Positions 34,570 through 46,400 of a stretch of DNA of 64,000 bases are shown in pieces. The position numbers were made by a program, and so were the translations under genes. The notes beneath the pieces were generated by a model. The model was not told the origin of the DNA. It worked only from the letters and a program-made list of their open reading frames with translations, and did not search any database. How positions within the stretch are numbered: the first letter of the stretch is position 1; each line of letters opens with the position of its first letter. The DNA is from Harmothoe impar. Taxonomy: Eukaryota; Annelida; Polychaeta; Phyllodocida; Polynoidae. Location of the stretch: positions 15,653,418 through 15,717,417 of the forward strand of contig OX381707.1 in NCBI GenBank assembly GCA_947462335.1. The letters are read 5' to 3'.

Positions 34570-35868
34570 TGTTTACATGTCGTAATACATTAAATGTAAT
34601 TTAACATACGAACGTAATCTTGACATATATCTTCCTTCTCCTATATCCTTTCCCTCTCCCCCCTTTTCATTTCCATGTCATATTATATCTTTGTACTATT
34701 TTTGTGACATCCTATACTATTGTGTGCATAACTCAATGTCATACGGGAATGCCAGTAATGTCGGAATGTCACACGGAATGTCATAGCTATGTCATTGAAA
34801 TAAGCAATGTACGTCTACTATCAGTGTCATGTCACTCATGGATAGTACATTCGCTCCATTAGAGTACACCGCAGCTTATCGAAGTAAGTCAACATGTTTT
34901 ATTGGCACATTTCTCTCCTTTTTTTGCCGAACGACAGTGCAATGATACGGTAGGCAGTGACACTGTGTCACTGGCACTGTTAGTACTTACTCACGGCGAG
35001 ACTCTACTGCTGTATTCTTTTCCGGTTACTTCCAACCATACATCTACAGCACTTTATCTAGGAACTAATCAATGGGTTTAGTTCTGTGTCTTGATACAGC
35101 ACCAGCGTACCTTGGCACTGTTGATCTATGTACCCAAGAAAATGTATTCCAGCATTTCACTTATGTCAACCTTTTGAGTATTATTTAGCTTTGAAAATCG
35201 GGATAAGCCGGTATCACCCCCCCCCCCCCCTTTCCCACATTATTCCACCTTCCTTCTTCTCTCTCTCACATTCTCTTCCTTTTTTAAGCACTAGGCTACC
35301 GCGAACTAGGGCCCATGTCTTCCATGTTCTGACAGCAAAATATCACTGCAACCTGACGGTCTTTTCTTCAGATTGACTTTGTAAATTGAATTTACGTCAG
35401 GGAAGTCTGGATACAGATATGTGTCACGTTCTTGAGGGCATATGCAGAGGGAGCTCTGTGTTATTATATCATACATGTGGTTCATATCAATGTATTTATT
35501 CAGTTTAAAACTTGTATGGCTAACATACAATATTTCCTATGGGAATCTCTTACAATTTTTTTTTTCTGAACTTTAATCTTTGATAACAGCTTTAATTAGG
35601 TGAAGGTGTAATTACAGCAATTAGTGTTAGCCCTTACAACTCATACTCTTCAATAAAACCTATATTATACTTAAATTTATTGTCTTAGGTAAGTACAGTC
35701 CGAATCTCAACAATATCCAATACTTCGCACCTAGGTTAGTTTGCTCCGCCGATTTTGCTAATAAATTAATTAAGATGAATTTTAGACATTTTTCCTAGCT
35801 TTTTAATAATAAATATTCCCAGCTACAACCAACATATATTCCTACTAAATGTTTAAAATACATTTATT
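34570..35868. other. A+T-rich stretch without recognisable gene
   Basis: No exon was found. A pyrimidine tract occurs at 35218-35285. Confidence 0.45.
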
Positions 35869-35869
35869 C

Positions 35870-36600
35870 CCCTATATATAAAACAGCATTAGTTGCGAAC
35901 CACCCCATTGAAATAGGCTTGAGTGCTTGACAGGAACAGATAAACCAAAAGAGGCTAGATAAAGATATGTACTTTTTTCAAAATTAACTCGATTTTTCTC
36001 CACAAATTGACTTCAATTAATATTTAGAGCAGCCCACATGTTGTGATAATTCATTCCATTTAGTGTATTTCTCAAAATCCAATTGTATTTAAAAGAAAAG
36101 GAATAAATCAAACCTACTCTCGCACAGAGTGCTTGACAACAAGAAAACGGAAAAGACTCAAAGATGCGACATGATTTTGACTTCTCAAATGACAATGAAG
36201 TAACATAATTATAGACCAATACGGATCAAATACAACAAAACTCAACAGTAAATACCTATACGATCTTGCCTGCAATGGATTACATCAAAATATAATCGAA
36301 TCATTGAAATATCTCTGTTAAAACTTTGCAATCGGCACTCGGCTGTTGTGAGGGAGAGGACATGCGGGTACGGGTCAAATGTTATGCGCTGCTGGGTAAC
36401 CATGGAGATCTGGAACAGACAGACGCTGGCAAAACCTCAGCTGTCAAACTTTGCCGCACCAGGGCCCTGCCGTGGGTGTAGCCTACCCGACGTGTCGCTA
36501 CAATCTCTACAATCTCTACAACCTCGGGTGGGAGGCGGGAGGGGGGGGGACGTGGGGTGAATACACGGAGGTCAGAAGAGGGGGGGGGGGGGCGTCACCA
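35870..36600 (+). repeat. Block T, copy 1, upstream of the large gene
   Basis: This block is a diverged duplicate of 39450-40095. Shared landmarks in order are TATATATAAAACAGCATTAG, GCTTGACAGGAACAGATAAA, ATGTACTTTTTTCAAA, GAGTGC(T/C)TGACAACA, TGCTGGGT, CTGTCAA(A/G)(C/T)TT and a terminal G run. A short third copy lies at 43985-44050. Copy 1 sits where the promoter and 5' leader of the large gene would be expected. Copy 2 sits in its third intron. Confidence 0.6.
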
Positions 36601-36805
36601 TCAGAATAAATTCGAATTTCTTATCATAACCTAAGGCCTTGAAGAGTAGCCTACTGGACTAGCCTAGGCCTAGACCCTAGCTGTTATTATTTTCTTAGTT
36701 TTACTGGTCTAAATCCAACGCTGAAGGCGCTGGTAGTAGTTTAAAATACCCTTTTAGCTCACAATTTATCAAATAATCATATTGTACTTTATTTTATGTT
36801 ATTAG

Positions 36806-37003
36806 ATGGACCACAACTACTGCCTGCTTGCTCAGCAGTTAGACCCTCCACCTGATGCAGTGCAATATGCTGGACAAAATGATGCACCTCCGACACCAGC
36901 TCATCCCCCGACAGTAATGCAGTATTTTGTATCTATGCAGAAGGCATACACATGCCAAATCCGTCCATGTAGTACTTTACAAGTGGGGGGTGCGGGCCAG
37001 TAA
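36806..37003 (+). CDS. Alternative or duplicated first coding exon of the large gene
   Basis: An ATG directly after an acceptor-like TTATTAG opens MDHNYCLLAQQLDPPPD. Its opening parallels MDHNYTLLPQVLHPL of the exon at 37269, which also begins right after an AG. The two are tandem duplicates, diverged after the first dozen codons. The frame runs to TAA at 37001-37003. I found no strong donor in phase 1 that would join exon 2 (weak candidates: ATCC|GTCCAT, TGTA|GTACTT), so this could be an alternative first exon with its own stop or a decaying duplicate. Confidence 0.4.
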   Translation: MDHNYCLLAQQLDPPPDAVQYAGQNDAPPTPAHPPTVMQYFVSMQKAYTCQIRPCSTLQVGGAGQ

Positions 37004-37268
37004 ATGCCTCAGCCGTATCACAATATTAATTAGTTTTTTAAAATAATTTTATTTTTTAAAATAATTTTTGAATGGCTATTCAATTCGCCCATAGTAAAGC
37101 ATAAGGAAGTGTTCTAACTTTATTGTCTTTGGAATACATTTAAAAACCAGTACAACTTCATCATACAGCAATAATATTATATTAAGGAAAAATAATCTTC
37201 TCCCATTCTACCTAATGTGCACTTCCATTCCTTTTACCATCATAATGAAATGATGTGTTTTCTTTAAG

Positions 37269-37452
37269 ATGGACCACAACTACACCCTCCTTCCTCAGGT
37301 GTTACACCCTCTCACACCACCTCCAACACCTGGTCCGCCAACTGATGCCCCACAACATGCAGCACAACATGACCCATCGTCCACACTGTTTTCTACCCCA
37401 AATCACACCACCGAACATGAGCCTCTCCTTGTACGAGTTCTACGAAGAATTG
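37269..37452 (+). CDS. Exon 1 of the fusion gene (start Met)
   Basis: The ATG context TTTAAGATGG has A at -3 and G at +4. The preceding TTTCTTTAAG can also act as an acceptor, so a non-coding 5' exon may exist. It encodes MDHNYTLLPQVLHPL followed by a Pro/His-rich stretch and RVLRRI, then splices at ATTG|GTAATA in phase 1. The next exon supplies TA, giving Val. Confidence 0.65.
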
Positions 37453-40400
37453 GTAATAACACTTCTAACTTCTAATTTTTTTTTTGCAAAACAATATATT
37501 TGTCAAAACATTTGAAAAATTTCCCATGAAATACTTACATCATTTTGAAAGTTAGATAGTAAAAAAATATCGAGTTATCTATATGTCTTTTTCGTTCAAA
37601 TAGCACATCCCACTATATCTGTCACCTTTTACATAGCCAGTTTACCTTTTAGGTTTCATTTCAGTTCACTAGTTATCAATGTTGTATAGAAACAGAAATT
37701 TATTTTAAATACTTACAGCACTAATTAATTTCTCTTACCCGGGGGTCGTCTCATGCGTTCATCCTCTATAGTACCTCCACGCGTATCAGAAAAAGGGGAT
37801 GCACCGACTGCTGCACCACCCCCTGAACCGGCACCAAGCTGTGAGAAGGCCACTAAACCAGAACCAACCAAGTCACAACCGCCCACTGCATTACCTGGTC
37901 ATAAAGCCACTACACCACAAGAAACATACCTACCACAACCTACTGCACCGGCCCCTCCAGCACCCACTCCCCAGCCCACTGCACCAGAACATACTCATCC
38001 CACACAACAGGCTGCACCTCCCCCTGCACCGCCAACTGGACCGGCCCCTCCGCGAACTGGTCCTGAGGCCACTGGACCAGAACAAACTGATCCCACAGAA
38101 CCGCCTGCACCTCCCCCTGCACCTCCAACTGGACCGGCCCCTCCGCGAACTGGTCCTGAGGCCACTGGACCAGAACAAACTGATCCCACAGAACCGCCTG
38201 CACCTCCCCCTGCACCTCCAACTGGACCGGCCCCTCCGCGAACTGGTCCTGAGGCCACTGGACCAGAACAAACTGATCCCACAGAACCGCCTGCACCTCC
38301 CCCTGCACCTCCAACTGGACCGGCCCCTCCGCGAACTGGTCCTGAGGCCACTGGACCAGAACAAACTGATCCCACAGAACCGCCTGCACCTCCCCCTGCA
38401 CCGCCAACTGGACCGGCCCCTCCGCCAACTGGTCCTGAGGCCACTGGACCAGAACAAACTGATCCCACAGAACCGCCTGCACCGCCAACTGGACCGGCCC
38501 CTCCGCCAACTGGTCCTGAGGCCACTGGACCAGAACAAACTGATCCCACAGAACCGCCTGCACCGCCAACTGGACCGGCCCCTCCGCCACCCGGTCATGA
38601 GGCGACTGGACCAGAACAAACTGATCCCACAGAACCGCCTGCACCGCCAACTGGACCGGCCCCTCCGCCACCCGGTCATGAGGCGACTGGACCAGAACAA
38701 ACTGATCCCACACAACCGGCTGCAGAACCGGCACCTTCTGACACGGTGTGTATTGTTCAGTTTCTTTTTTTCACAAAGTATCATGTACTATATATAGACA
38801 AATGCCAACGCCCATTTATGCAGTCTCTGTTGTATTTCACCAGTGGGACTGGGGCAGTATCCCACGGCATTCGTCCCAGTCGCCACCAGTGAAATACATC
38901 AATGTAGTTTGCATTTGTGTTTATTTTTTTAATTCAAGCCATTAAACAAAGGAAAAACCATTTTTTCTTACCATTTAATACGGCCACATTGTATTTAATG
39001 TATTGATACAATTTCGTGCTGCCGACCAAAAAGCACATATCTACTCCAGCACCTGCCATTTATCAAGTGGTCATTTCGCCTATTTCAATTCAGAGTAGTT
39101 TATAGTACATTCCTTTCACCTATAGATACCAACCTACAGAGATACAGAGGCAGACATTCTCCAGTACGTAGACCACTTGACGCTGGCACAAGGCTCGCAG
39201 TACAACCGGTGGAAAACTGAGGGAAGATTCCACAAGACTTTAAAAGGTTGGTTGGTTAAACATATAGCAAAACGGTACACTCTTCTTCGTATGTCACACT
39301 TGGTATTTCTCACAGCTTTAATCTTGGGCCTTATTTTCGTACCCCTTAATCAAACCATGGTATGGGTAGCCTAACTACGCTAACATCATGCATCACTGCA
39401 TCTCTTACATGGCTCGTTTCTACACTCAGCCGATTTAGATTTTTCCCCTATATTTAAAACGGCATAATTTGGCTGCTGGTACCCACACCATTGAATCAGG
39501 CTTGAGGTGCTTGACAGGAACAGATAAACCAAAAGAGGCTACCGAAAAATATGTACTTTTTTCAAAGCTAACTCGATTTTTTCTCCAAATTTACTAAAAA
39601 AAATATTTTTGGGTTTTGACATATGCCCATCTTTCCTGTCATTAAATTATATTCCTTTAGATAAACTGCCTTTAAAAGAAAACCTTTTTCAAAAACCTAA
39701 TCTCGACAGAGAGTGCCTGACAACACCAAACAAGCCATTTCACAAATGTCCGCCATAGTTTTCTCATGCTATGAGGCATTAAAATAGGACACTTGTAACA
39801 GAAAGGATGTGTAATGCTACGGCAATGCATAGTTAATGCCTAAAGCATTACTGACATGAAATATTGTATGCATATACATCCAAATAGTTGAGATATTAGG
39901 CCCTAAACTTCTGAAGTGGGATCCTCCGAGAGAATCTGCATGGAGAGTGACGTGCCTGCTGGGTTGATAGGGACGCATCTCCATGACAACATCGTCAAGG
40001 AACTATCTGGGGCGCTGGGACGCCCGCCCTGTCAAGTTCCCGCACTCAGTCCCGCTGTGTAGAGGCTGGGTGGGTGGGGGGGGGGGGGTATGCCTATGCC
40101 CCTACCCACAATCCCGGCCCCCGAAGGGGCTGGTTTTACATAAACCGTAGGGATGTCATTGGTATGGGATTTTATGAGTTATTCACTATTTTGCTGTCCA
40201 TTTAGGTAATATATCAGTTATTCATTATTCATTATACAACAACAAAGAGGTATATTAGGCCACATTTTCAAAGTTTTTAGGTAACAGACACTGTAACAAA
40301 TTACAGCACAGACAATGAAATGAAAGAAAATGTTAATATTTGTTGTTTTTGGTGCTAAGAATAACACTAAAATTTTTAATATCTAGAAAAACATTTTGTC

Positions 40401-43400
40401 TCTGACTTTTTCAGTATTGCCGAAAACTTTTTAAGTACACAGGCCATTTGCCTTCTACACAGGCCCCATCGAGCCATATTATTATATTCATGTCATATAG
40501 CATATTTTATACTATTTTTAATATGTCAAATTATACAAATTGCAATGCTTCTCTAATAATGCTACTAAAATTGCTTAAATTCAGTGAAAAGAATACTTGT
40601 ATCACTTGCAAGAAGCACTCACTGATATACTACAGCGTGCAGCGGATTATACGAGGTGTACTAAATCTAACTTTATTTATTGTGTTTCAGAAGTAGTAGA
40701 GGACAAAGAAAACAGTTTTTGCATAAGATGGTGTGATCCAACAGCTGCCATAGCGTTACCCGTCCTCCCTACCTCACTCCACCCATTCCTTATCGTAGGA
40801 CGAAAGACCATGACCTGTTTACATGGGCCTGACACGCATGCCAAGGAAAAGAGGGACCAGGACAAGGTAAAACAAACACACGAAGCCCAACGCCCATTTA
40901 GTGCTGGGAATTGTGGTATATTCTGTAGCAAACTGGCGAGTTACTCCGTACCTTCTTCTTATGTTTCATTTGAATTAATTATTCTCCCAACCCTACCAAC
41001 CAAAGGGCAGCGGGTAATATAGCAGGTGGCATTCCTCCCCAAGAAATTGTTGGATTTTTACATTTCAAATGATTGACATTTAAACTATGCAGTCTGCTGA
41101 AGTTAACCCTTTAGGACCGAGCATCGACTATAGTCTACCCCATGGCTGGCCGAGCATCGACTATAGTCGACGCCATGGCTGGCCGACAAAACTCTATTGG
41201 AATCAGCAAAGGCTCGGGCACCAGAACATGTCAAAATGTCTCGCCCCCTTCACCAGAAAAATAAATTTTTGGTCGGCCTTAAAGGGTTGACATGACTTCT
41301 GTTCGAATTGGAGTATTCACAAAATTCAATAAGCTGTGTGTAGCTAACAGCGGACTTGGGGTCGTACACATGATATTTTACTTGTTATTTTTACTTACCT
41401 TTTATTTATAAGGCTCTGCACGATGCTAATCTGCAACCACTACGAAAGACATACCAGGACACAAACAAAATGGGATGCCCAGCATCTGTCTGCATTCGGC
41501 GCATAATTCTTTTCCCTGAGTACACGGTCAGTATCCCATTCCTCTCTGTCACCTTTTTCCTTGTTTGTGCATCCTGGGGGGCATCGCAATCACTTACATA
41601 CGTTATCTAATGAGCTACTGCACACGTCTCACCTATATTATAATAAACCAGGCTTGCCACCCGTCCTTTACAACTTACTTATGTTTCATTTCCTTTCAAT
41701 CTCACTTACATCTCAGAAAAAAATTAATTTTGTCAGTGTAGTTGTACATTTCTTACTCAAGTATTCAAAATTTTATCAAATTTCAGTTTTTTACTCTCAC
41801 AGAAAATTGTTTTAAACTGGGTATCATTCCTTTAGTTTAAATTGTTCAAAATTCCTTTCAACCATTTAGGGCGACTGTCCTACATGTAGGACGTTTTAAA
41901 CATATTTTAATGGATTTTTAAGGCACAAAATTTCAGTGAAAATTTCATAGGAATTCGAAATCATTTTTTCCACGTTTTTTTTGTTTTTTTTTATTTAAAA
42001 TTCTTTCTAGGGGGATGTTTTTCTTTAAATAAAATTCTTGTCTTGTCCATACATGTGTCCAATCCATGTTCTGCACCAATCTTACATAATATAACTTGAG
42101 TGTAATACAGTGTGTTGTGTTCATGCATAGAGTCCGACTTTTAGCTGTGAGAGTTGTCACAGACTGTTAAGCTTAGCTAACTTGTATACTTTCTACAGAA
42201 TGAGTTTTTACAGATGAAATGAGGAAATTTTACGTTCATCTGTGGAACTTAGTCTTCAGGTAGTCCAAGCTGTCTTTGTCTATACTCTTTTCCCTCTAAA
42301 ATATAGCAATGCCAACTCAAAAGATATTTAATGAAGGTTTTGCCATATGTAAAGCAATATTTAAGGCCAAATTCATTCAACATATCAAATAATATCACTA
42401 TTTTTGGTTGAATATTTTTTCATCCTGAAAATCATGGAAACAAAAGATTGAATGATTTTTGATGCATTTCGGTTGGAAATACTTGTTTCCATGACAACCA
42501 AACATCACAAAATAGCGACTTTTGTTGATAACAAAAAACTTTAAGCAAGCTGTGCTTCCTCACGGAATTTTTTCTACTAAACTTGTCACTTCAAAAAATG
42601 TCGTACTGATCACCTCATCATACTATAATTAGCTAAAACCGCAGCTTCGTCCTCCTCACATCGGTCCTCAATATTTTTCACTGTACAACGTTTCTAATAG
42701 AATGCAATCACATGCCATTTTTCTCCAGTTGGTCGTGCCGAAGAACGGTTCTGTAAAACACTACCGTTCCAAGTTGGCCGACAAACTCCGGAAGGACCTG
42801 AAACTTCACTTCTCATCCGTCAAGGCAGAACAGCGGTATTATCTCCACTTCCCCCTCCTCTCCGACCACACAGAGGAACATTTCAAAGATGAGGTATTTA
42901 CTCCAACTTTCACCTATCCGTCAACTGCCTCTTCACGCCCATAGACATGCAATGCGTTTTCTCTTTTCTTACCCTATATTTAAAAATGGGTTATCTTTTA
43001 ATATACAGCTGGACATACCAAACGAGGCCAAATTTTCAGGATATGAACCATTTAGGAAACCCATACCACTTTCAGCCACTAAGTATCCGTACAATACACA
43101 GCCATATCACACATCACTTCAACTAAGGCAGAGCTATATGTTTTATATCCACATCAACGCGGAAATATATTTTCCTACGTATCATTCAAGCGTTTTTTGA
43201 AATATTTTTATTTCTTTTGACCACCACAGAATGCAGGATATCGCCACTTCTGCCGACCTGAGGTCCGCCTTATCGTGAGACAGCTGGCTCTGCAGGGTAA
43301 GACGCTTGATGTCATAGTGGAGACCTGCCCCACCATAGTGAGGCAACTACACTTCTCGAACAGACCTGCTCCACATCCCGCGGACGAGGCATGGTTTCCC

Positions 43401-46400
43401 TCCCGTAAAACCTACTATAACATCGTGTACAAGTAAGATAATTTCAATGCTCACCACCTACCATCCCCCTGCTAGTACCCCATTCAGATCGACCTTGCCC
43501 TTGTTAGTCCAGTGTCAGGGTGCAGCTCATATGCGACTTTTTGTTACTATGGTACAGTTCTAAATCTCACCATACTCAGATCTTTGGTGCGGCTTATAGC
43601 ATTGGTTAAAAAATTCGGGGTGTGGCTCATTCGCGAGTCGGGCTTATACGCCAGGTTTTAAGCTACCGTAAAACCTCGCGTACAAGCCGCGGCTAGTACC
43701 CGAGTGAGATTGCCAGTGCGGCTTATAGAATCTGCCCAAACTCGCAATGCAGCTTATACGCGAGTATAATTCCAAAAGTCACCAATGAATAACCATAACA
43801 TGACCGTAGCAGCAATAGGTACTGCTGCGGGGGGGGGGGGGGGGGGGGTGAGAGCTTTCCTTACTCGGCACTATTATTATACCACTGTTAGCATGCTAGC
43901 AGGGATTAGCGGCGGTCTGCTTTGTCTTAGGGCTGAGGTACGAGTGGGCTGCATTCCCATTGTAGGAACTATTACATAAGTTTGCCTCTATATAAAACGG
44001 CATTAGTTCGGACCAACGAATTAGGCTTGAGTTCTTGCTGAGAACAGATATACCAAAACCTAAATACCGTATTCCACGTAATAAGCGCCCTCCCCCTAAT
44101 AAGCGCCCCCCCCCCTCCTTTTTCAGATTTTTCCCCCAGATTTTTTAATATCCTTCTGCGATTTTGTTACTGATATTCTCACCTGTGTGTAAATGGAGCA
44201 CTTCACACCTGTGCAGGTGTTAAGGTCACGCCAAGTGTGAAGTAATAAGAGTGTAAGAAGCCTTCTATATGTCCCTCTCACACCATGTCTATGTGGTGTC
44301 GGAGGTTAAAGAACCCTTGCTTCGGTAAATATGTTTTGTGATAGATTCATAGATTCGATCATCCTGGATACGATCATCCGAGGTAGGCCTTCGGCCTACC
44401 TTCTTACTTGTGAAAAACTGAAACTTGAGTAACTCTCACCTGCATAGTCAGTGGGACGTTAAACAAACAAACAAACAAAAGATACCACTAGGTCTGTATA
44501 TGACAACCATGGGGGGCGCTTATTAAAATGAATATTTCATGCTGATTTTTTCACTTAAAATAATATTTTAAGCGCCCAGTGCGCTTATCATGTCCAATAC
44601 GGTATATGTACTTTTAGGTATATAGGCCTACCGGGTGTTCAGTTTGCCGTGAATTTATGTTCTAGAACAAGTGGTTCTTCCATACCCAGTCCCCGAACTC
44701 ATCGTAGGAAATATTACATCAGTTTGCCTCTATTTCCACAGTAATATGTATTCAAACTCCATACAAATTTCAGCACCGACCCCACCCAACGGTCTACAAA
44801 AAGGGATGGACCTAACCTGACAAGAGAATTGAACAAGTGGCAGGCAGAGCTGCCTCATGACCGGGTCTTCTTCAAACGACTCAAGAAAAGCGCTGACCCG
44901 ACTGAGCCACAACTCCTGTTTTTCCAGACGGAGCATCAGCGCTACCTCATGGAGCGGTACGGCAATGAAGTATCGATGATAGACGGCACATATCGCACGA
45001 ACAGATACAAGATGCCACTTTACTTCATTGCCGTACCAACCAACTGCCGCTTCATGGTGGTAGCGGCTTTCTTCATAAGCTCGGAGACCGCTGAGGCTTT
45101 GGCAAAGGCTATCGAGAAGGTGCTAAGTTTTAATCCCAAATGGCATCCCCGTAAGTTCATGTCCGACTGCGCTGCCGCGGAGATCCTGGCCATAAAAATG
45201 GTTTTCCCACGTAATATACAATTTCATTCCCACGTAACATACAATTTCATTCTTTCACAGGTTGCCATTTCTTCGTTATCAATTTAACACGTTTCAAACG
45301 TTCCAGCTTTGCTTTATTTCAGCTACCCTGACATTTAGGATGAATCCACATCTCATACATATTTATATATTCTATATTAAACCGGGACCGCGTCATTTTA
45401 AAATTAGACATATATCTTCTTTTTTTTTCTCTCCTAAAAAAACGAAACAGCAACCTCATAGTTCTTTTTGGGCTTATAACTCTCCTCACCCAAAATATAG
45501 CAGCTATGTTATAATACCTACTTTCTCCCTTGCTAGTCACAGTCCATCAACTCTGCATCTTCCATATCAAGCAGAGGTGGATTGCATTCCTGCGCAAGCC
45601 AACCAGCCGCATCCCCTTTAACACCCACGACGCTCTGTACCACATGATGTGTGCAGTGTGTGATGCAGCAACGGAGCAGGAAATGAATCGGGCGCTTGCC
45701 ATTCTTAGAGCTTCCCCTCTGTACCGAGTCACACTACGCAAATACTTCGAGGGCATCTGGATAAAGCGGAAGGAGGTCAGTGGCTTTTGTCCCACTGCAT
45801 GTACCACGTTGGGCACATTAGGGGCTCTCTTCTCACATCAACTTGGACTGTCTTGTTTATTGTATACAACTTTTAATTCCATTGTGTAACACTACATTTC
45901 ACAGCAACTAATCCATACTGCACTGCGTCTATATGTATTTTGTTTCATCCCGTCAAAATACATGGGCATTCTTAGTATAATATTTAACTCCTCTCCCAAA
46001 TCACAAAACATCAATACCTTTATTCTACAGAAGTGGTGCTCCTGCTACACTCAAAACTTCGATAAGCGAATCACCACCAACAACGGGGTAGAACGGCAAA
46101 ACCGCATATTGAAGGAGGACGTTTTGTTCGGCAAAACCGGCAAGTGTAACCTCACCAGCGTCACACGCAAACTGCTAAATGACATGTTCGCTCCGCTGTG
46201 GAACTGGTAAGTGCTGTGTGCACTGAGTTGCATCATCATACGGTCTCTGTTGTATTTCGCAAGTCGGGCTGGGGCAGTATCCCATGAAGCTGGAATACTG
46301 CAGTGCCATTGACTTAACCAAGAAAGGCCGTATTACACACCCCCTGTTAAATAACCCATGTCCCTATTGCACGACCTTGTGACGTCATCAAAAACGGTTT

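Noticed and set aside
37930..38797. Long open frames in other plus frames and on the minus strand over the Pro-rich exon
   Set aside because: They arise because the 93/81-bp repeat lacks stops in several frames. Only the frame of exon 2 connects in phase to neighbouring exons.
45262..45621. 119-codon frame in intron 8
   Set aside because: It crosses the acceptor of exon 9 in a different frame and has A+T-rich random codons.
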